Positions 22,042 to 33,610 of a DNA stretch of 64,000 nt are shown piece after piece. The position numbers and the translations under genes are program-made. Positions within the stretch are counted from its first letter, which is position 1. Every line of letters begins with the position of its first letter. A model generated the notes under the pieces. It did no database searches. It had not been told where the DNA came from and saw only the letters and a list, made by a program, of their open reading frames with translations. The stretch is from Peronospora farinosa (lineage: Eukaryota; Oomycota; Peronosporomycetes; Peronosporales; Peronosporaceae): assembly GCA_947646735.1 (NCBI GenBank), contig CANTFK010000987.1, positions 496,001 to 560,000 of the forward strand, in the 5' to 3' direction.

Positions 22042-22086
22042 AAAACCAAAAAATACGGCCCATCCACACTGGACCACACAATTTCT

Positions 22087-22821
22087 ATGGCTCCCGTCAC
22101 AACCAGTCGTTGCGACTTGACACCGTCGTTCCTGCTACAGACTCGAAAGTCAAGTATGGAGAATTCGACTCATAGGGCGCAGATCAAAGACGACACTTTA
22201 GCGACACTTTCCATGACATTGTCCAGTCGATCACCTAATGATTACAATGAAGACAAGGAAAAATTAAGTAAAATGGCTGCAGCTGTTACGACATTATTGG
22301 AATGTATTGGCGAAGATCCAGAACGTGAAGGATTACAAAAGACGCCCATGCGAATGGCAAAAGCCATGCTTTATAATACAAAAGGATATGGTCAAAAGCT
22401 AACGGATGTTTTGAATGAAGCCGTGTTTGAAGAAGATCATGAGGAAATGGTCATTGTACGTGACATTGATTTGTATTCCATGTGTGAACATCACATGGTG
22501 CCTTTTGCAGGGAAAATTCATATTGGGTACATTCCTAATGGAAAAGTCTTGGGATTAAGTAAACTTGCACGTGTGAGTGAAATCTTTTCAAGACGTTTAC
22601 AAGTTCAAGAGAGATTGACCAAACAAATTGCTACTGCTATTATGGGTGTCATTGAACCAAAAGGTGTTGCTGTTGTGATTGAAGCGACACATATGTGTAT
22701 GGTCATGAGAGGAGTGGAAAAGAGTGGAGCAAGTACAGTCACGAGCTCGGTTCTTGGCGTGTTTAAGAGTGATCCACGGACGAGAAGTGAATTTATGTCA
22801 CTTATTCATAGCAGGAGATGA
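22087..22821 (+). CDS. GCH1: GTP cyclohydrolase I
   Basis: Single exon, 244 aa. It converts GTP to 7,8-dihydroneopterin triphosphate, the first step of folate/pterin synthesis. The core is complete. [20 protein letters not shown] is the family N-terminal signature. [10 protein letters not shown] carries the zinc Cys and the paired His. [20 protein letters not shown] is the central helix. The second zinc Cys lies in [16 protein letters not shown], followed by [16 protein letters not shown]. The first about 55 residues are a poorly conserved Ser/Thr-rich extension; a second ATG at 22156 is an alternative start. An Inr-FPR element lies just upstream. Confidence 0.97.
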   Translation: MAPVTTSRCDLTPSFLLQTRKSSMENSTHRAQIKDDTLATLSMTLSSRSPNDYNEDKEKLSKMAAAVTTLLECIGEDPEREGLQKTPMRMAKAMLYNTKGYGQKLTDVLNEAVFEEDHEEMVIVRDIDLYSMCEHHMVPFAGKIHIGYIPNGKVLGLSKLARVSEIFSRRLQVQERLTKQIATAIMGVIEPKGVAVVIEATHMCMVMRGVEKSGASTVTSSVLGVFKSDPRTRSEFMSLIHSRR

Positions 22822-22979
22822 AGAAGGTGCTGTTGATGCTTTTGAGACGAGATGAAGTAGAAGAAGAGAAGAAGAGAATGTTGCAACGGTGTATACTTGG
22901 CCGAGTTTACCAAAGGAAATATGGACGGGAGATAGATGACCAACTACTTTTGCTTTATGATGCCGAGAAGGAGACTTAG
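22818..22979 (+). other. 53-codon ORF overlapping the GCH1 stop
   Basis: The ATG at 22818 overlaps the GCH1 TGA (ATGA). The frame gives a charged, helical 53-aa peptide ([20 protein letters not shown] then GRVYQRKYG). No family was recognised. It may be chance coding potential in the 3' UTR. Confidence 0.25.
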
Positions 22980-23849
22980 AATATACGTACACCCTTCCGA
23001 CAGGTGCTTTGCTACAAATACTGGGTCTGTTTTTGTTTTCTTTTGCTTGATAAGGAGCGTGATTGAGAAAGAATGCAAGTGGAGATAGTGTTTCGATAGA
23101 CTGAGCTGACGCATGCATCATGTCGAGCACTGCAACGAGCTGGAACTTGGTACATTGTTGCTGTAGTCGGAGTCCTGATAGTAGGCTTCATGTGCAGACG
23201 GCGGTACCTCATTCTGCTGCTGTTTCTCGCTGTAGCTGCTGCCTGCTCGCTGAACGTAAGCAAATGCCGATTGGACTGGCGAGGAAGAGAAAATTTACAA
23301 AACAAGCTGAATGAAGCCTTCCTTTGGTGCTCGAATCTTTTGAGTATCGGTTTGATCTCCATCCGCTGGCGATACTTGCGTGCTCCACTGAAAAGTAAGC
23401 CTCTAGTCCGATCAATCTGTCCATCAAATCGCAAAGCACCACATAACGGGACCAATACTTGGCAAGGAGGACGTTAATCAGAAGTAGCCAGATGACAGTC
23501 GCTCATGTCAAGCGTACGCCAAAAAATCGCTTGGCCTTAATCTTCTCGACACATAAGATTCGATATTCTTCCAGTCGATTACGGCGCTACTTACATAGCA
23601 TGCGATCCGAGGGCTTCACCGACCGAAACTCGAGCTTTGTCTGTACGTATAACGAATACTGTTAGTAACACAATCTGCAGTAGCTATTACGTACACATGT
23701 CCGCACGAAGAGGGTATCGCCAAAGCGTTTCCATCAGCATGTACATCAGCAGAAATAGCGGCAAAACACTGGCGCGAAATGAAACCCTAGAAAAATATTG
23801 TCCGTTCATAAGCCTTATTTTAGTTGTACGCATCAAAATTGTTACGCTT
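22980..23849. other. convergent intergenic region with one hydrophobic ORF
   Basis: The plus frame through about 23150-23260 encodes two short hydrophobic runs around M-C-R-R-R (YIVAVVGVLIVGF, then YLILLLFLAVAAAC), ending at a GTAAGC donor-like site. Partner exons could not be found. Minus frames here (23012-23455, 23209-23442) have no recognisable content. Confidence 0.3.
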
Positions 23850-25961
23850 TCAGGTAGAATCACGATCCACAGACGGAATGTGCTCCGAGAATCGAGCAGC
23901 CTTGGAGATCGTGATGTCAGAAAACGGTGCAGCTTGCTCCACGTCCACGTAGTCCAAAGTCTTCAGCTGTAAAATTTCGAAGAACAGCGCGGCTGCTGTT
24001 CGTCGGTCTTGGGTGTTTTTGGTAAGCTGATTGTACGTGACTTCTTCGTTGTTTTGAAGTGACTTGCGCAGCACCTTCATCACCTTCACGGTATGTGGAT
24101 GCCACTTGTGCTGGGCAGCTGAAGCCTCAGTTTGGGCAGCACTATTTGCATCACTCCGAATGTCATTGACGGCGCCTAGCTCAATATCCACGTTCAAATC
24201 TTCCAAGTCCCGGTCTTCAAGCTCCAATGGTGCTCCAATGTCGTAGTCTGGGAAACCTTCGTCCAAACGTTCACTAAAGACAATCAATATCTTGTTAGCA
24301 TTATTCAAGCAGTTATCAAATCTCGTACCCTGCTACAATTGCACCTACGGTTCGGGTGGGCCCATGTCAGTAAATTTGAAATGGTTTTCTTCCTCAATTT
24401 CATGCAGCATAGAACCATCGCACGATCCCATTGTCACGTCCAAGCCAGTCTGACATAGTAAAGCGGTGGTAAGATATGATTCCAACTCCGCATCTGACTT
24501 ACTAAACAATAATGTACCGAGTTAGTTGAGCTCATGCGCGAATTCGCGCTCATGCGTCGAGTCAGCTCAATATCCTCGGGTTCGTTCGACTCTTTCTGCT
24601 TGGATCCGAACGGAAACTTTCGCTTTTTCATCGTGAACTTGAACATGCTCAGCAACTCTTCTGACATGTGGACCATACATGGTCGGAAAAACATGTCCGC
24701 CCCAGTCCGAAAATCGAACTCACTCTTGCTATCAGATGTCTTATTGTACACGATTTCTCGTGTGCGGGTGATATCGGAAGTATCTTCCATTCCCTGTTTC
24801 AGAAAAACTGACGTCAACTCCGTGACGCTGTCCCGAACAACTTTTCTCTTCTTCTTGGGTCGCGATTCCACTTCAACGTTAGCTAACGCAGCATCCAACG
24901 ATGCACGCGTTGAGCCATTCATACTGGCATTCATGTCTACACTAATATCCAAAGTTCCACCGCTGATATCCACCGGATCTTCCAGAGGATTCTCAATCTC
25001 CATTGCATTGTCTCCAGGCATCTCAAAGGACGCATTATTGAGCTCAAAGTCCGATTGTTGTCCAACTTTATCCAATGAATTCCGATCCAATGATTTATCT
25101 CCGACATTTAGTATTCCCGAGTCATCCAGTGGTAATATCGGTCCATCAGCTTTACGTGCCACTTCAATGTCACTCACAGTACTTGTATCCAATCCAGAAT
25201 TGCCAAAATTGTCATCCAGATCAAATGCTTGCCAATCTCCTCCATCTCCAACACCAAATGAATCTTCCATAGCCATTGCATCTTCTAAAAACCCAATAAA
25301 ACCCAGTAAAACAATACATAAAAATTTCAACCACAAACAAAAATAACCAAAAACAAACAACGAGCCACCTACCATTTTCTGCAACACTTGATCCATTCAA
25401 TGGATCTGCCAGTGTAATATCCTGATATCGTGCCATCGTCTGACTTGATGCAGCCATCCATTCATCCAATGACGGTCCCGTGATAGCTCTAACTCCACCC
25501 GAAAACAAAAAAATAACAGACATTAGTCACCAAAACAACCTCGTTTTACCCCTGACTTCACATCCAAAATCTAATATCTTGTCATACTTGATAGAATACG
25601 TCACTTCCGCTTCAAATTCGCCAAAATTTGCCACATTAATGGCATGAGATGCTGCTTGTTGAGTCGTAGCTGGTAAATCCACGACTCCAGGACGAAAAGC
25701 GAGTTTAATTTTCACCAATGCTTCACTGCAGTCCGTATACAAATATTTCACTTTCCGTGAATAAATTCGTACCACACCAAGTAATAAATGACCCGAAACA
25801 CGAAGAGCCAATGGTACTTGTGGATTCACAATACTTTCAACGGAACTATGAATATCAGCAGTAAAAATCTGTTGTTTGTTTAGCTTTTTATCCCAATGAG
25901 CAGCCAGCCAAATCTTCCCAAGAGGCCCCTTCTTCGCTAGAATAATCTGGGAATAAAACAT
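23850..25961 (-). CDS. RAD21: RAD21/SCC1 cohesin kleisin subunit
   Basis: Exons are 25961-25550, 25486-25373, 25284 to about 24500, about 24500-24350, and 24273-23850. Three of the four junctions are GT-AG and in phase. The start is at 25961 ([20 protein letters not shown]), the kleisin N-domain that binds SMC3. The middle is acidic and disordered with a basic patch ([12 protein letters not shown]). The C-terminal winged helix ([17 protein letters not shown], then [22 protein letters not shown] sequence ending AARF) binds the SMC1 head. The join between SSTNSVHYC and [18 protein letters not shown] near 24490-24510 is a plain frame change. The only apparent intron there would be 16-24 nt, too short, so a sequence error or unusual splicing must be considered. 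The frame from the ATG at 26039 is 5' noise; MFYSQ is the conserved start. Confidence 0.9.
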
Positions 25962-26158
25962 AATGCCGCTCTCTCTCTCTTTCACTCTCTTGTTGTAAAG
26001 GGGTTCTATTGGCAACTGGGAGCGCTTGATTGGCGCCAAAAACGTTTGTTTGTGCTAAGTACGATTATAAAACTTAACTGTCTTATATTAAATTAGATAA
26101 TATATTGTGTTAAAGAGGTTTGATTCATCGGGGTCGTCTAAGCGAATATGAGTCAGTA

Positions 26159-26362
26159 CTACTGACTCGTATACGCTGCTAGAATATCTTTAAAAATGGT
26201 TTCAGCTTTCGTGTCTGGATTGCAATCTGGATGGTAGTCGAGTGCTTTGACTCGAAATGCGTCTTTTAGTTGTTGTTTTGAGAATGTAATTATCTTTGAT
26301 TTAGAAGAGGTTAATGTAGGGATGTCGAGGATCTTGATTGCTTGGTGAATATCTTCGTTCAT
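26159..26362 (-). CDS. 67-aa free-standing J-domain protein
   Basis: A single short exon from ATG 26362. It is a nearly bare J domain: a helix with QQLKDAFRVKALDYHPDCNP, including the H-P-D motif that stimulates Hsp70 ATPase, then AETIFKDILAAY as helix III. No G/F region, zinc finger, membrane segment or leader is present. It lies 197 bp upstream of RAD21 on the same strand. It could be an isolated exon of a longer gene, but both ends look natural. Confidence 0.7.
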   Translation of the reverse strand: MNEDIHQAIKILDIPTLTSSKSKIITFSKQQLKDAFRVKALDYHPDCNPDTKAETIFKDILAAYTSQ

Positions 26363-27048
26363 TATTGAAAACTGGTAGATGTTATTGTGCTGTTGTTGGT
26401 GCTTGGTGAAAACCTTCTTTGGGTTAACATTAAACCAGTGAGAAGGGCAGGTGCTGCACGGAACATCCCAGTCATATAATAGACAACAAAACGCAAGCTG
26501 TTGTCGCTGTAGAGTTGAGTGTAAAACGACACTTGAATGCTTCGTCTTTTTATCTTGCTTGAGGAAGCATTTTAATGCAATGAATGAATCAATGGAGGTT
26601 CAGAGTCTCAGCTTCTTGTCACCAAGAATTGTAACATCAAGGAAAATAGCAAGTATAAGGTTTTACAGGAAGATGATGTCAAAGCAAGTCAACTAAACTT
26701 GAAGTTAATACGGATTTTGCCCAATAATGATCAAGCATTCCATTGACTTGTACGACCGCCAAGTTGTCGGTCCGTTGAATATGAGGTACATTTGTCTGCT
26801 AATACAGTATTAATTTTGCTAAGCTGATATGAAATTATTGAAGACTGCAGCAGTCTGGCAGCAAAAGTACAAATGGCCATGAAGTTTTGAAGTTGTAATG
26901 GAAATATCAGGTCAATTGTAATAAAGTAATAAAGTCGTAGATGTTCATTTAAAAGCATAAGTCAATGACTGGCCGCATCTGATCCTTGAGGCCATCCACA
27001 GTTGGCCACCACTGCTGTCCAAAACATACATCTTACGTGCGCTTGACC
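26363..27048. other. AT-rich intergenic region, no gene seen
   Basis: Short frames only (26451-26696 +, 26731-26958 -), without recognisable content. Confidence 0.45.
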
Positions 27049-29558
27049 TTACTTGCCCGTGACAATAGACTTTGTTTTGACGTAGCCAAGCTTCTGGAGC
27101 TCTACATGGATATCGTCCAGCACTGCGGCATTGTCAATGGTAGCCGGTACACAGAATGGATCTGAGTCTGCAACTGCCTTGATGGTAGTGCGCATGACCT
27201 TGTCTGACCGTGTCTTGGGAAGCGCGTCTACCATACCGACATCCTTCAACCACACAAAGCTTCCCATCTCCCCACGCACGTCGCGCCACTTGCTTGATGA
27301 TCTACAAACGAGAAAAACGATCAGATACTGCGCACTCAACTTCGTGTCGATCAAGCTATAGGTTGTTGCAAGCACTGTACCTCTTCTTTCGGTCAAACAA
27401 TCTTTTTTTCAATCACCAATAACGCGACCGGGACATGTTTATTGAGCAAGTCGGTGACGCCAAACAGCGTTATTCAACCGGTAAGTAGATAGCAACCGAC
27501 CACCTGAGTTAGTTGGGGTACACACAGATGCTGATGACACAGCAGCATACGTAGACGAAGCCTTCTTCGTCGATGTGTCCTATATCTCCAGTATGGTAAT
27601 AACCTGGAAATCGCTTGAAATACTTAGCACAAAAGTCGTCTGGCTTCTGGTGCAGCGAAATCAATGCGCCTGTGTACAAGAAAGGATCGATATCATGAGT
27701 GCTAACACCCACATCTCACAACATCATTCGTATCAACATCGTGCCTGGAGGAAGAGGTAGTTTTACCACAAGCTCAGCATCCTTCTCTACATTTTCATGG
27801 TTGAATCCGTGATGTTCATTGTAAGTCGGCGTTGGCGGCCGTCAGTAGCTGGACATCCCACCCTGGCACCGGCCGAGCAACCGAGCCCACCTTGCTGCGC
27901 GGGTGGCCTTCCTCCGTCACATCATCGTTCTGCATCCCAAAGCACGGCGCAGTGATAGGCCATCCAGTTTCTGTTTGCCACCTGAGCAAGAACTGCGCTC
28001 ATTTTTTTAGAAGTGGATTGAAGAATGCACTAGTTCAAACCAACAAGCCAGTGGTCGATAAGAGGTACACCAAGCTTCTTTGAAAAAAGTTGAGCGTCTT
28101 GGGGTCACCACACTCACCTGCCACGAACATCGTTCTAATCACGGTAGCCGATGCAATGTATTAGCCCGCAGAACGGAATGACAAATGTCAAGGAGGTGGT
28201 GCAATTCGTACTCACGAGTCTTTCGGATCTCGTCCTTCTTTGCCTTTAAAGGCAAACCATTCGAATCTTCTTTGCGAATCGCTCGCAGCGCAGTAGGTGC
28301 TGTAAACATGGACTTGATGTCATATTCTGTGACCAAGCGCCAATACGCGCCAGCATTAGGCGTTCCGACAGGCTTTCCTGCATACAGAACAGACCACAAA
28401 CAAGAACAGCGAGTCAGCAATGTACCAATTCGTTTCAGCCATACTAAAACGAAAGTTCTACCGTGCATTCATGCAAAAGAGGACCATAGACAGCGAGAGA
28501 GTGGCCAACCGTCCAGCCCATATCCGAGACCGCAAAGAATGTATCGTCTTGGGTGATGTCGAAGATATTCGCATCGCCCTCTTCAGCGCAACCGCGTAGC
28601 CGCCATTATCTTGTACGACACCCTTCGGACGGCCCGTTGTGCCCGACGTGTACAAGATGTAGAGTGGATTCTCAGCAAGCACTAGCACTGCATTAACAGG
28701 ACCATCACGTCTCTCCAGTCGACGTCACGTTCTTTTGTCATCAGGAATGGGCAAATATCGCGCTGCATCATGACGACTATGCTTGGCTTGAACGTCTAGC
28801 GCTTGAGTGCTTCATTGAGCAACAGACCGTAATCAATTATCCCCTTTGGCTCAACACCACAACTTGGCGAGATGATGAGCTTGGGCGTTGCATCAATAAT
28901 GCGTGCAGCCAGTTCCAACGTGGCAAAACCGCCAAACACCACCGAATGCACAGCTTCAAGCCGCGCACACGCAAGCATCGCGACCGTCGTCTCTAGTACC
29001 ACCGGCATGTAGATCATTACACGGTCACTTTTCTTGACTCCAAGCTTCTGTAGACCACCAGCAAAGACAGATACTACAAAGCACCACAACAAGAGTAGGA
29101 CAAAAACTCTCCTACAGTATCTAGACAAGAAGGAAAGGTGACTTTCTTCCAGCAGTTGACTGTACGTCATCGTCGGCTTGGTGTTTGTCAATGGACAGTC
29201 ATAACGTAAGGCCACGACGTTGCCTCGCCCGCTGTTCACGTGCACGTCTAGCGCATTGTAGCACGTATTCATCTCTCCCCCGACGAACCGTCTCGACAAC
29301 GAGCCGTTCGTGCTGCAACCAAAGCGACACGTTCGATATAACAATGTCACGATAGAATCTTCATGCTGCTACATACGTGTCGAGTACTTTGGACCAGGGT
29401 TTAAACCATTCAATGTCGTGTGCTGCTTCCGCCCATAATTCCTCTGGCTTGTCGAGGCTACGGCGGTACTGCTTCGTGTAGCTGGCGATCTCTCGTCGAC
29501 TGGGGATACGTAGGTGACGCACATCAAAGTGCCCACTACGAGACAATCTACGCAACAT
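27049..29558 (-). pseudogene. broken short-chain acyl-CoA synthetase (ACSS-type)
   Basis: The family is clear. Exon 1 starts at 29558. Then come FVGGEMNTCYNALDVHV and MIYMPVVLETTVAMLACARL, the AMP-binding P-loop [63 protein letters not shown] and the C-terminal LPKTRSDKVM. Early introns are clean (29376-29313, 29142-29074). The coding frame is then destroyed: a TAG at 28796-28798; frameshifts near 28680-28710, near 28570-28595, and again before PLIDHW near 28050; and loss of most of the exon between GFVYV and the GVTDLLNKHVPVAL fragment (around 27420-27530). The invariant Gly before the catalytic Lys is Asp (R-S-D-K). One intron (about 27984-28048) appears to be GC-AG. Several independent lesions argue for a true pseudogene rather than one sequence error. 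Confidence 0.85.
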
Positions 29559-29918
29559 GTTGAAGGAAACGAGAGTGATTGCGATTACAAGCAGCGTAGA
29601 ATGCGGAATGAGGAGAGCATAGATGCGAAACTTCAACGAGCTTCAACGTTTGTATTTGTGACACCATCTTGCCACCGACTGATATGCAATGAATACTGTA
29701 CTCATTGTCGTACGGTATTGGTATGTGAGTGCAGCCTACACTTGGTGTGAGTGCAGCCTACACTTGGTGTGAGTGCAAGCGTGAACCAACTTCAACTTGC
29801 ATAACGAAAGTTTATGTCTCACAGACAAATGTATACATGTATACAGGTTTATAATCCAATCCTGAACTTTATTGAATATGATTATCCGTGCAGCAAGCGA
29901 CAGTGAAAGCGACAGTGA
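29559..29918. other. short intergenic region with tandem repeats
   Basis: Contains 2.4 copies of a 22-bp repeat at 29725-29777 and two copies plus of a 12-bp repeat at 29897-29925. No gene seen. Confidence 0.6.
29725..29777. repeat. 22-bp tandem repeat
   Basis: Unit gtgagtgcagcctacacttg+gt, about 2.4 perfect copies. Confidence 0.9.
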
Positions 29919-30437
29919 AAGCGACGTGACGACGGGTTGTTAAGTGCAGCCAAAGCGACTGCCACCCCTTGCCGCTCCGTATTTGACCCTCCAGATGTCG
30001 TTCCTGCCTCTGCAAAAGGCAACGCTACTCGGTATACATGGTTCGCAACGTGTGGAGCCATAATTGTGCTGCTCCTTGTGGACTTGGCAGCCATCTTCAA
30101 TCCTTCCCCCGACGTCTTTGCGCTACTTCCTATGCTCTTTTACCAGGAGACCATCATTTTGCCTCCAGCTGCGTCACTGTTTAATCAATTTGTGGGCTTG
30201 GCGCTTGTTGCTGTATGGATCTACTCGAGAGAAAAGAGTTTGGCCACTGGAGACACGTCGCCATGGCTTTGCAACACCCGCTACGGACCGTGGACGGTCG
30301 GAGCGCTGTTGTGTCTGGGCCACGTGGTGTCTTGTTTCTATCTTCTGTTTGCGTTGCTGGAGAGCAACGGAGATCGTTCCAAGTTCTGGCTCGGACGGAA
30401 AACTTCCAAGAGGTGCGGGTCTTACGGACGAGTTTAG
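29919..30437 (+). CDS. predicted small membrane protein, start unknown
   Basis: Open from a TGA at 29916 to the TAG at 30435-30437 with no usable ATG (the first listed start is TTG at 29937), so the true start may be in an upstream exon. About 166 codons encode three to four hydrophobic segments: FATCGAIIVLLLVDLAAIF, a long one including FVGLALVAVWIYSREKS, and VGALLCLGHVVSCFYLLFAL. The W-x-Y-x-x-E-K-S then C-L-G-x-x-x-x-C-x-Y arrangement resembles the DUF1475 membrane family, but I hold this weakly. Antisense frames are shadows. Confidence 0.5.
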   Translation, partial: KRRDDGLLSAAKATATPCRSVFDPPDVVPASAKGNATRYTWFATCGAIIVLLLVDLAAIFNPSPDVFALLPMLFYQETIILPPAASLFNQFVGLALVAVWIYSREKSLATGDTSPWLCNTRYGPWTVGALLCLGHVVSCFYLLFALLESNGDRSKFWLGRKTSKRCGSYGRV

Positions 30438-31188
30438 AGCTGTAGTAATCTAGTAGTTGTGATGTTGGTTCTTTCAAGGTCCACGACTACATGCAAAATG
30501 TGTTGATGGAGTTGATCTGCACATTGCGAGCTCGAAGGTATGGTAAGCTTGGTCCGAGATGGCTCAAAACTCGAGACGTCAAACTAGCTTCGACTACGAA
30601 TTTTGAAGAATGCTTGTCGTGGTTGTTATTCTAGTCGTAGATCGGAACGAGATGGATATCCATGTCGGGCGTGTTGAGACCGACCAGATACATCAGCATC
30701 GACCAAACTTGCATCGACTAATGGGGCAAAGCTGATGTCTCCAGGCAGAGCCAATATGAAAAAAACGGTTGATACAGTAGAAGCCATACAACATGTCCAT
30801 CGAAGATAGCCTCAATGTCCGTCTTAACTACACTACGATAAGCTGCCACCATAACAAACGAAGTATACACTCATTATTTCTCATTGTGTCATAGTCGTCG
30901 CGTGACTGACGCCAATCATTGAACAAGTGAATTACGTCAACTAGTGTAGCCATCATCAAAGCTCACGACGTTTCAAAGATGGCTACCTACAGCCCTACCC
31001 CTGCGGTCTTTTCTCTCTTTTTTCCGTGATACAACGTGTACATTTCGTGTCTCAAACGTCATTTATTAAGGCCCAGAAGAAAGGGGAAGGGGGAAGACAA
31101 GTCAAAAAAATTGCCTCATATTTCCAATAATAAAGTCCCTAGTGACGCATACAGTTTACAAGTATAAATCTACAAGGACCCTTTTCGT
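30438..31188. other. intergenic region upstream of the RRM gene
   Basis: No open frame of note. This is the likely promoter and 5' UTR of the RRM gene, in an AT-rich context close to 31140. Confidence 0.45.
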
Positions 31189-32837
31189 ATGGCAGCAATG
31201 GAAATGGAATGCAAGACGTTATGGATGGGGGATATTCAAATGCATTGGGATGAAACTTTTATTGCTTCGCTCTTTGCAACGGCCGGTACAATACAAAATA
31301 ACAATATTGTATAAATAAAAATAATAATTGATGAATTAAATTAATTAAATTAATTGTTTATTGTATGACAGTCGAACAGCCAGTAATCAAGTTAATACGT
31401 GATAAAGTAACGGGATATCCAGCAGGTTATGGATTCTTGGAATTCCCGACCCAACAAGGGGCCCAACAAGTGCTTGAAACGTACAATGGGCAATTAATCC
31501 GTACGGATTTATTGCATTTTGTTTTTTATCCGTATTTTATTTTGTCACGTCCAAATTTTAATAATTAATTATTAACTATTATTATTTTTGTACTATTATT
31601 TTGGATGTATATATACTGTATACTAGCAAATACAATGCATCGGTTCCGGATGAATTGGGGTGCAGGTGGTCGTCGTATTGAATCGTTAGAAGATCATTCA
31701 ATTTTTGTTGGAGATTTGGCTCCAGATGTGACCGATGAGCTTCTATTGAGTACATTTAATGCTCGTTTTTCAAGTGTAAGAGGTGCTAAAGTGGTGATGG
31801 ATCCAGTGACACGCATGTCGAAAGGATTTGGATTTGTCCGTTTTGGAGGCAAGAATGAAGCAGATCAGGCCCTTCAGACGATGAATGGCGTCTATTGTTC
31901 ATCACGTCCTATGCGTGTTAGCGTCGCAACGGAGAGAAACAAAACTCGGCAACAGATGGGCTTTACGATGGGAGAAGAAGAGGGAGCCAATACAACGGTC
32001 TTTGTTGGTGGATTAGACCCTTTAACAACAGAAGAGGAATTGCGAGCTCGGTTTGGAGTGTTGGGAGAAATTGTGTCGATAAAGGTTCCGCCTGGAAGAG
32101 GGTGCGGGTTTGTGCAATATACGTCAAAGGAGGCAGCGGAGAATGCTATTTTGCAAATGAATGGCACAGTTGTTAGTGGGGTCAAGGTGAGATGTGCGTG
32201 GGGTCGATCGGCGGCTGCACGTACTACCAATTACAGCAGCTTCTACCCACAGCAATACGGTCAGTACCAGACTGGGTACCAGGTATGTGCAAGAATGTTT
32301 AGTCTAAAGAAAGGTAGAGAAGGTGTGTTTGTTTAGCTCGTTGTTTTGACGTTGTTGTTGACTGGACGTTTAGAACTTTTACGGATACAATGCCGCGTTT
32401 GCGTACCCGCAATACCAGCAAGGTACTGCTGGCTATGGATACGGTGCGTACGGACAGTACGCTCAGCAGGGTAACCAGCCTCAGGCCGAATACCAACAAC
32501 AGCAGCAACAACAACAGCCGATGGGAGGCCAACATGGACACCACGGCAACTACGGTCACCAGCAACGACAGCCATACGACCAGCCGCGCGATTTTACTCA
32601 ACCTGACGACATTGAAGCTATGAATCGCCGTTACGCCACTCAACGTGCGTACCAGGTACATGCAATATTTCCACTGTTGACCCGCGCATCAGCGTCTAGT
32701 AGTGACTGAGTGCTAACTTGTTGATTATGCTCTCCTGACCGCCTATGTAGAACCTTCCTCCAGCTTCTAATGCATCGTACACTCCAATGGCGGCGGACGT
32801 TGCAAACGGCACTGCTATGGCAGGGTCGATGATGTAA
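31189..32837 (+). CDS. three-RRM RNA-binding protein (RBP45/NAM8/TIA-like)
   Basis: Five exons: 31189-31285, 31372-31500, 31627-32282, 32374-32655 and 32751-32837. All junctions are GT-AG and in phase, giving 416 aa. RRM1 begins KTLWMGDIQMHWDE and ends GYGFLEF and FRMNWGAGG. RRM2 has SIFVGDLAPDVTDE and SKGFGFVRF. RRM3 has TTVFVGGLDPLTTEEEL and GCGFVQYTSKEAAENAI. A Q/Y/G/N-rich tail follows, with a run of seven Gln. The order and RNP motifs are those of the plant RBP45/47, yeast Nam8 and animal TIA-1 group, which bind U-rich RNA in splicing or stress granules. Introns 1-2 are very AT-rich compared with the exons. Confidence 0.92.
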
Positions 32838-33610
32838 GCAGAGAAACAAGTGAGACCATGCTGAATTTGAGGTGGTGGTGAAGGTATAAGTGGAAAGAGG
32901 CAGTCAAGAGCAAGAGCAGGAGGTGGTTTCATGCGCAAATGAGACAAGAGGTGACAAGAGGTGATAAGGTCATTGCCGTTTGAATGGAGACGGTGTAACG
33001 GGCAACAAGGACATGTGGAGTGAGCAGAATGGAGAGGACGGAAGGAGCAGCGAGCAAAGGGCGTTTGCTGCTGGCACCAGCGTGAAATGCTGATGAAGAG
33101 TTTTTGTTTTTGTCGCTTTTCTTGTTTTTGGGTGTTATAAATGTCAATTGTTGGGATCGACGCTGTGAGGTGTTGCAGCTCCTAGTGAGTGAAAAGTAGT
33201 TCATGCGGCTCGCTTTTCAGCATCCTCAAACTGTTATAGTCCGCTTGTTGTATCAGCTCCAGATGTCGATCAGTTCGTCTAGAGAATCATCGATACAGTG
33301 ATGCAGACTCGGTTTGAGAGCAAGCTTCTTGATCCATCAGCAACCATGTTGCAGTAATTCGTGCAGATCAAATGTTAAGCCCTAACACCATATGCCCCAT
33401 TCCTTTGCAGTTGTCTGTCCTTCAATCTGTCTGTGCTTGTCAAACGTGAAAGCCTCGTTTGTCTTCGGCACAATTGCTTACTGAGTAATGTCTTCCAAAT
33501 GCGAGGTCGAGCAAGAGGTCATCTTCTTCCTGACATAACCCGAATTCCATTCGATCATCGTACAAACCTAACAGGCCAAAGCCTGTTCTTCCATACCTAT
33601 TCGTGTACAT
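32838..33610. other. convergent intergenic region
   Basis: 3' flanks of the RRM gene and the first zinc-finger-cluster gene. Nothing recognised. Confidence 0.45.

Noticed and set aside
24534..25346. 270-codon plus-strand frame
   Set aside because: Antisense shadow of RAD21 exon 3; Ser-rich with no domain.
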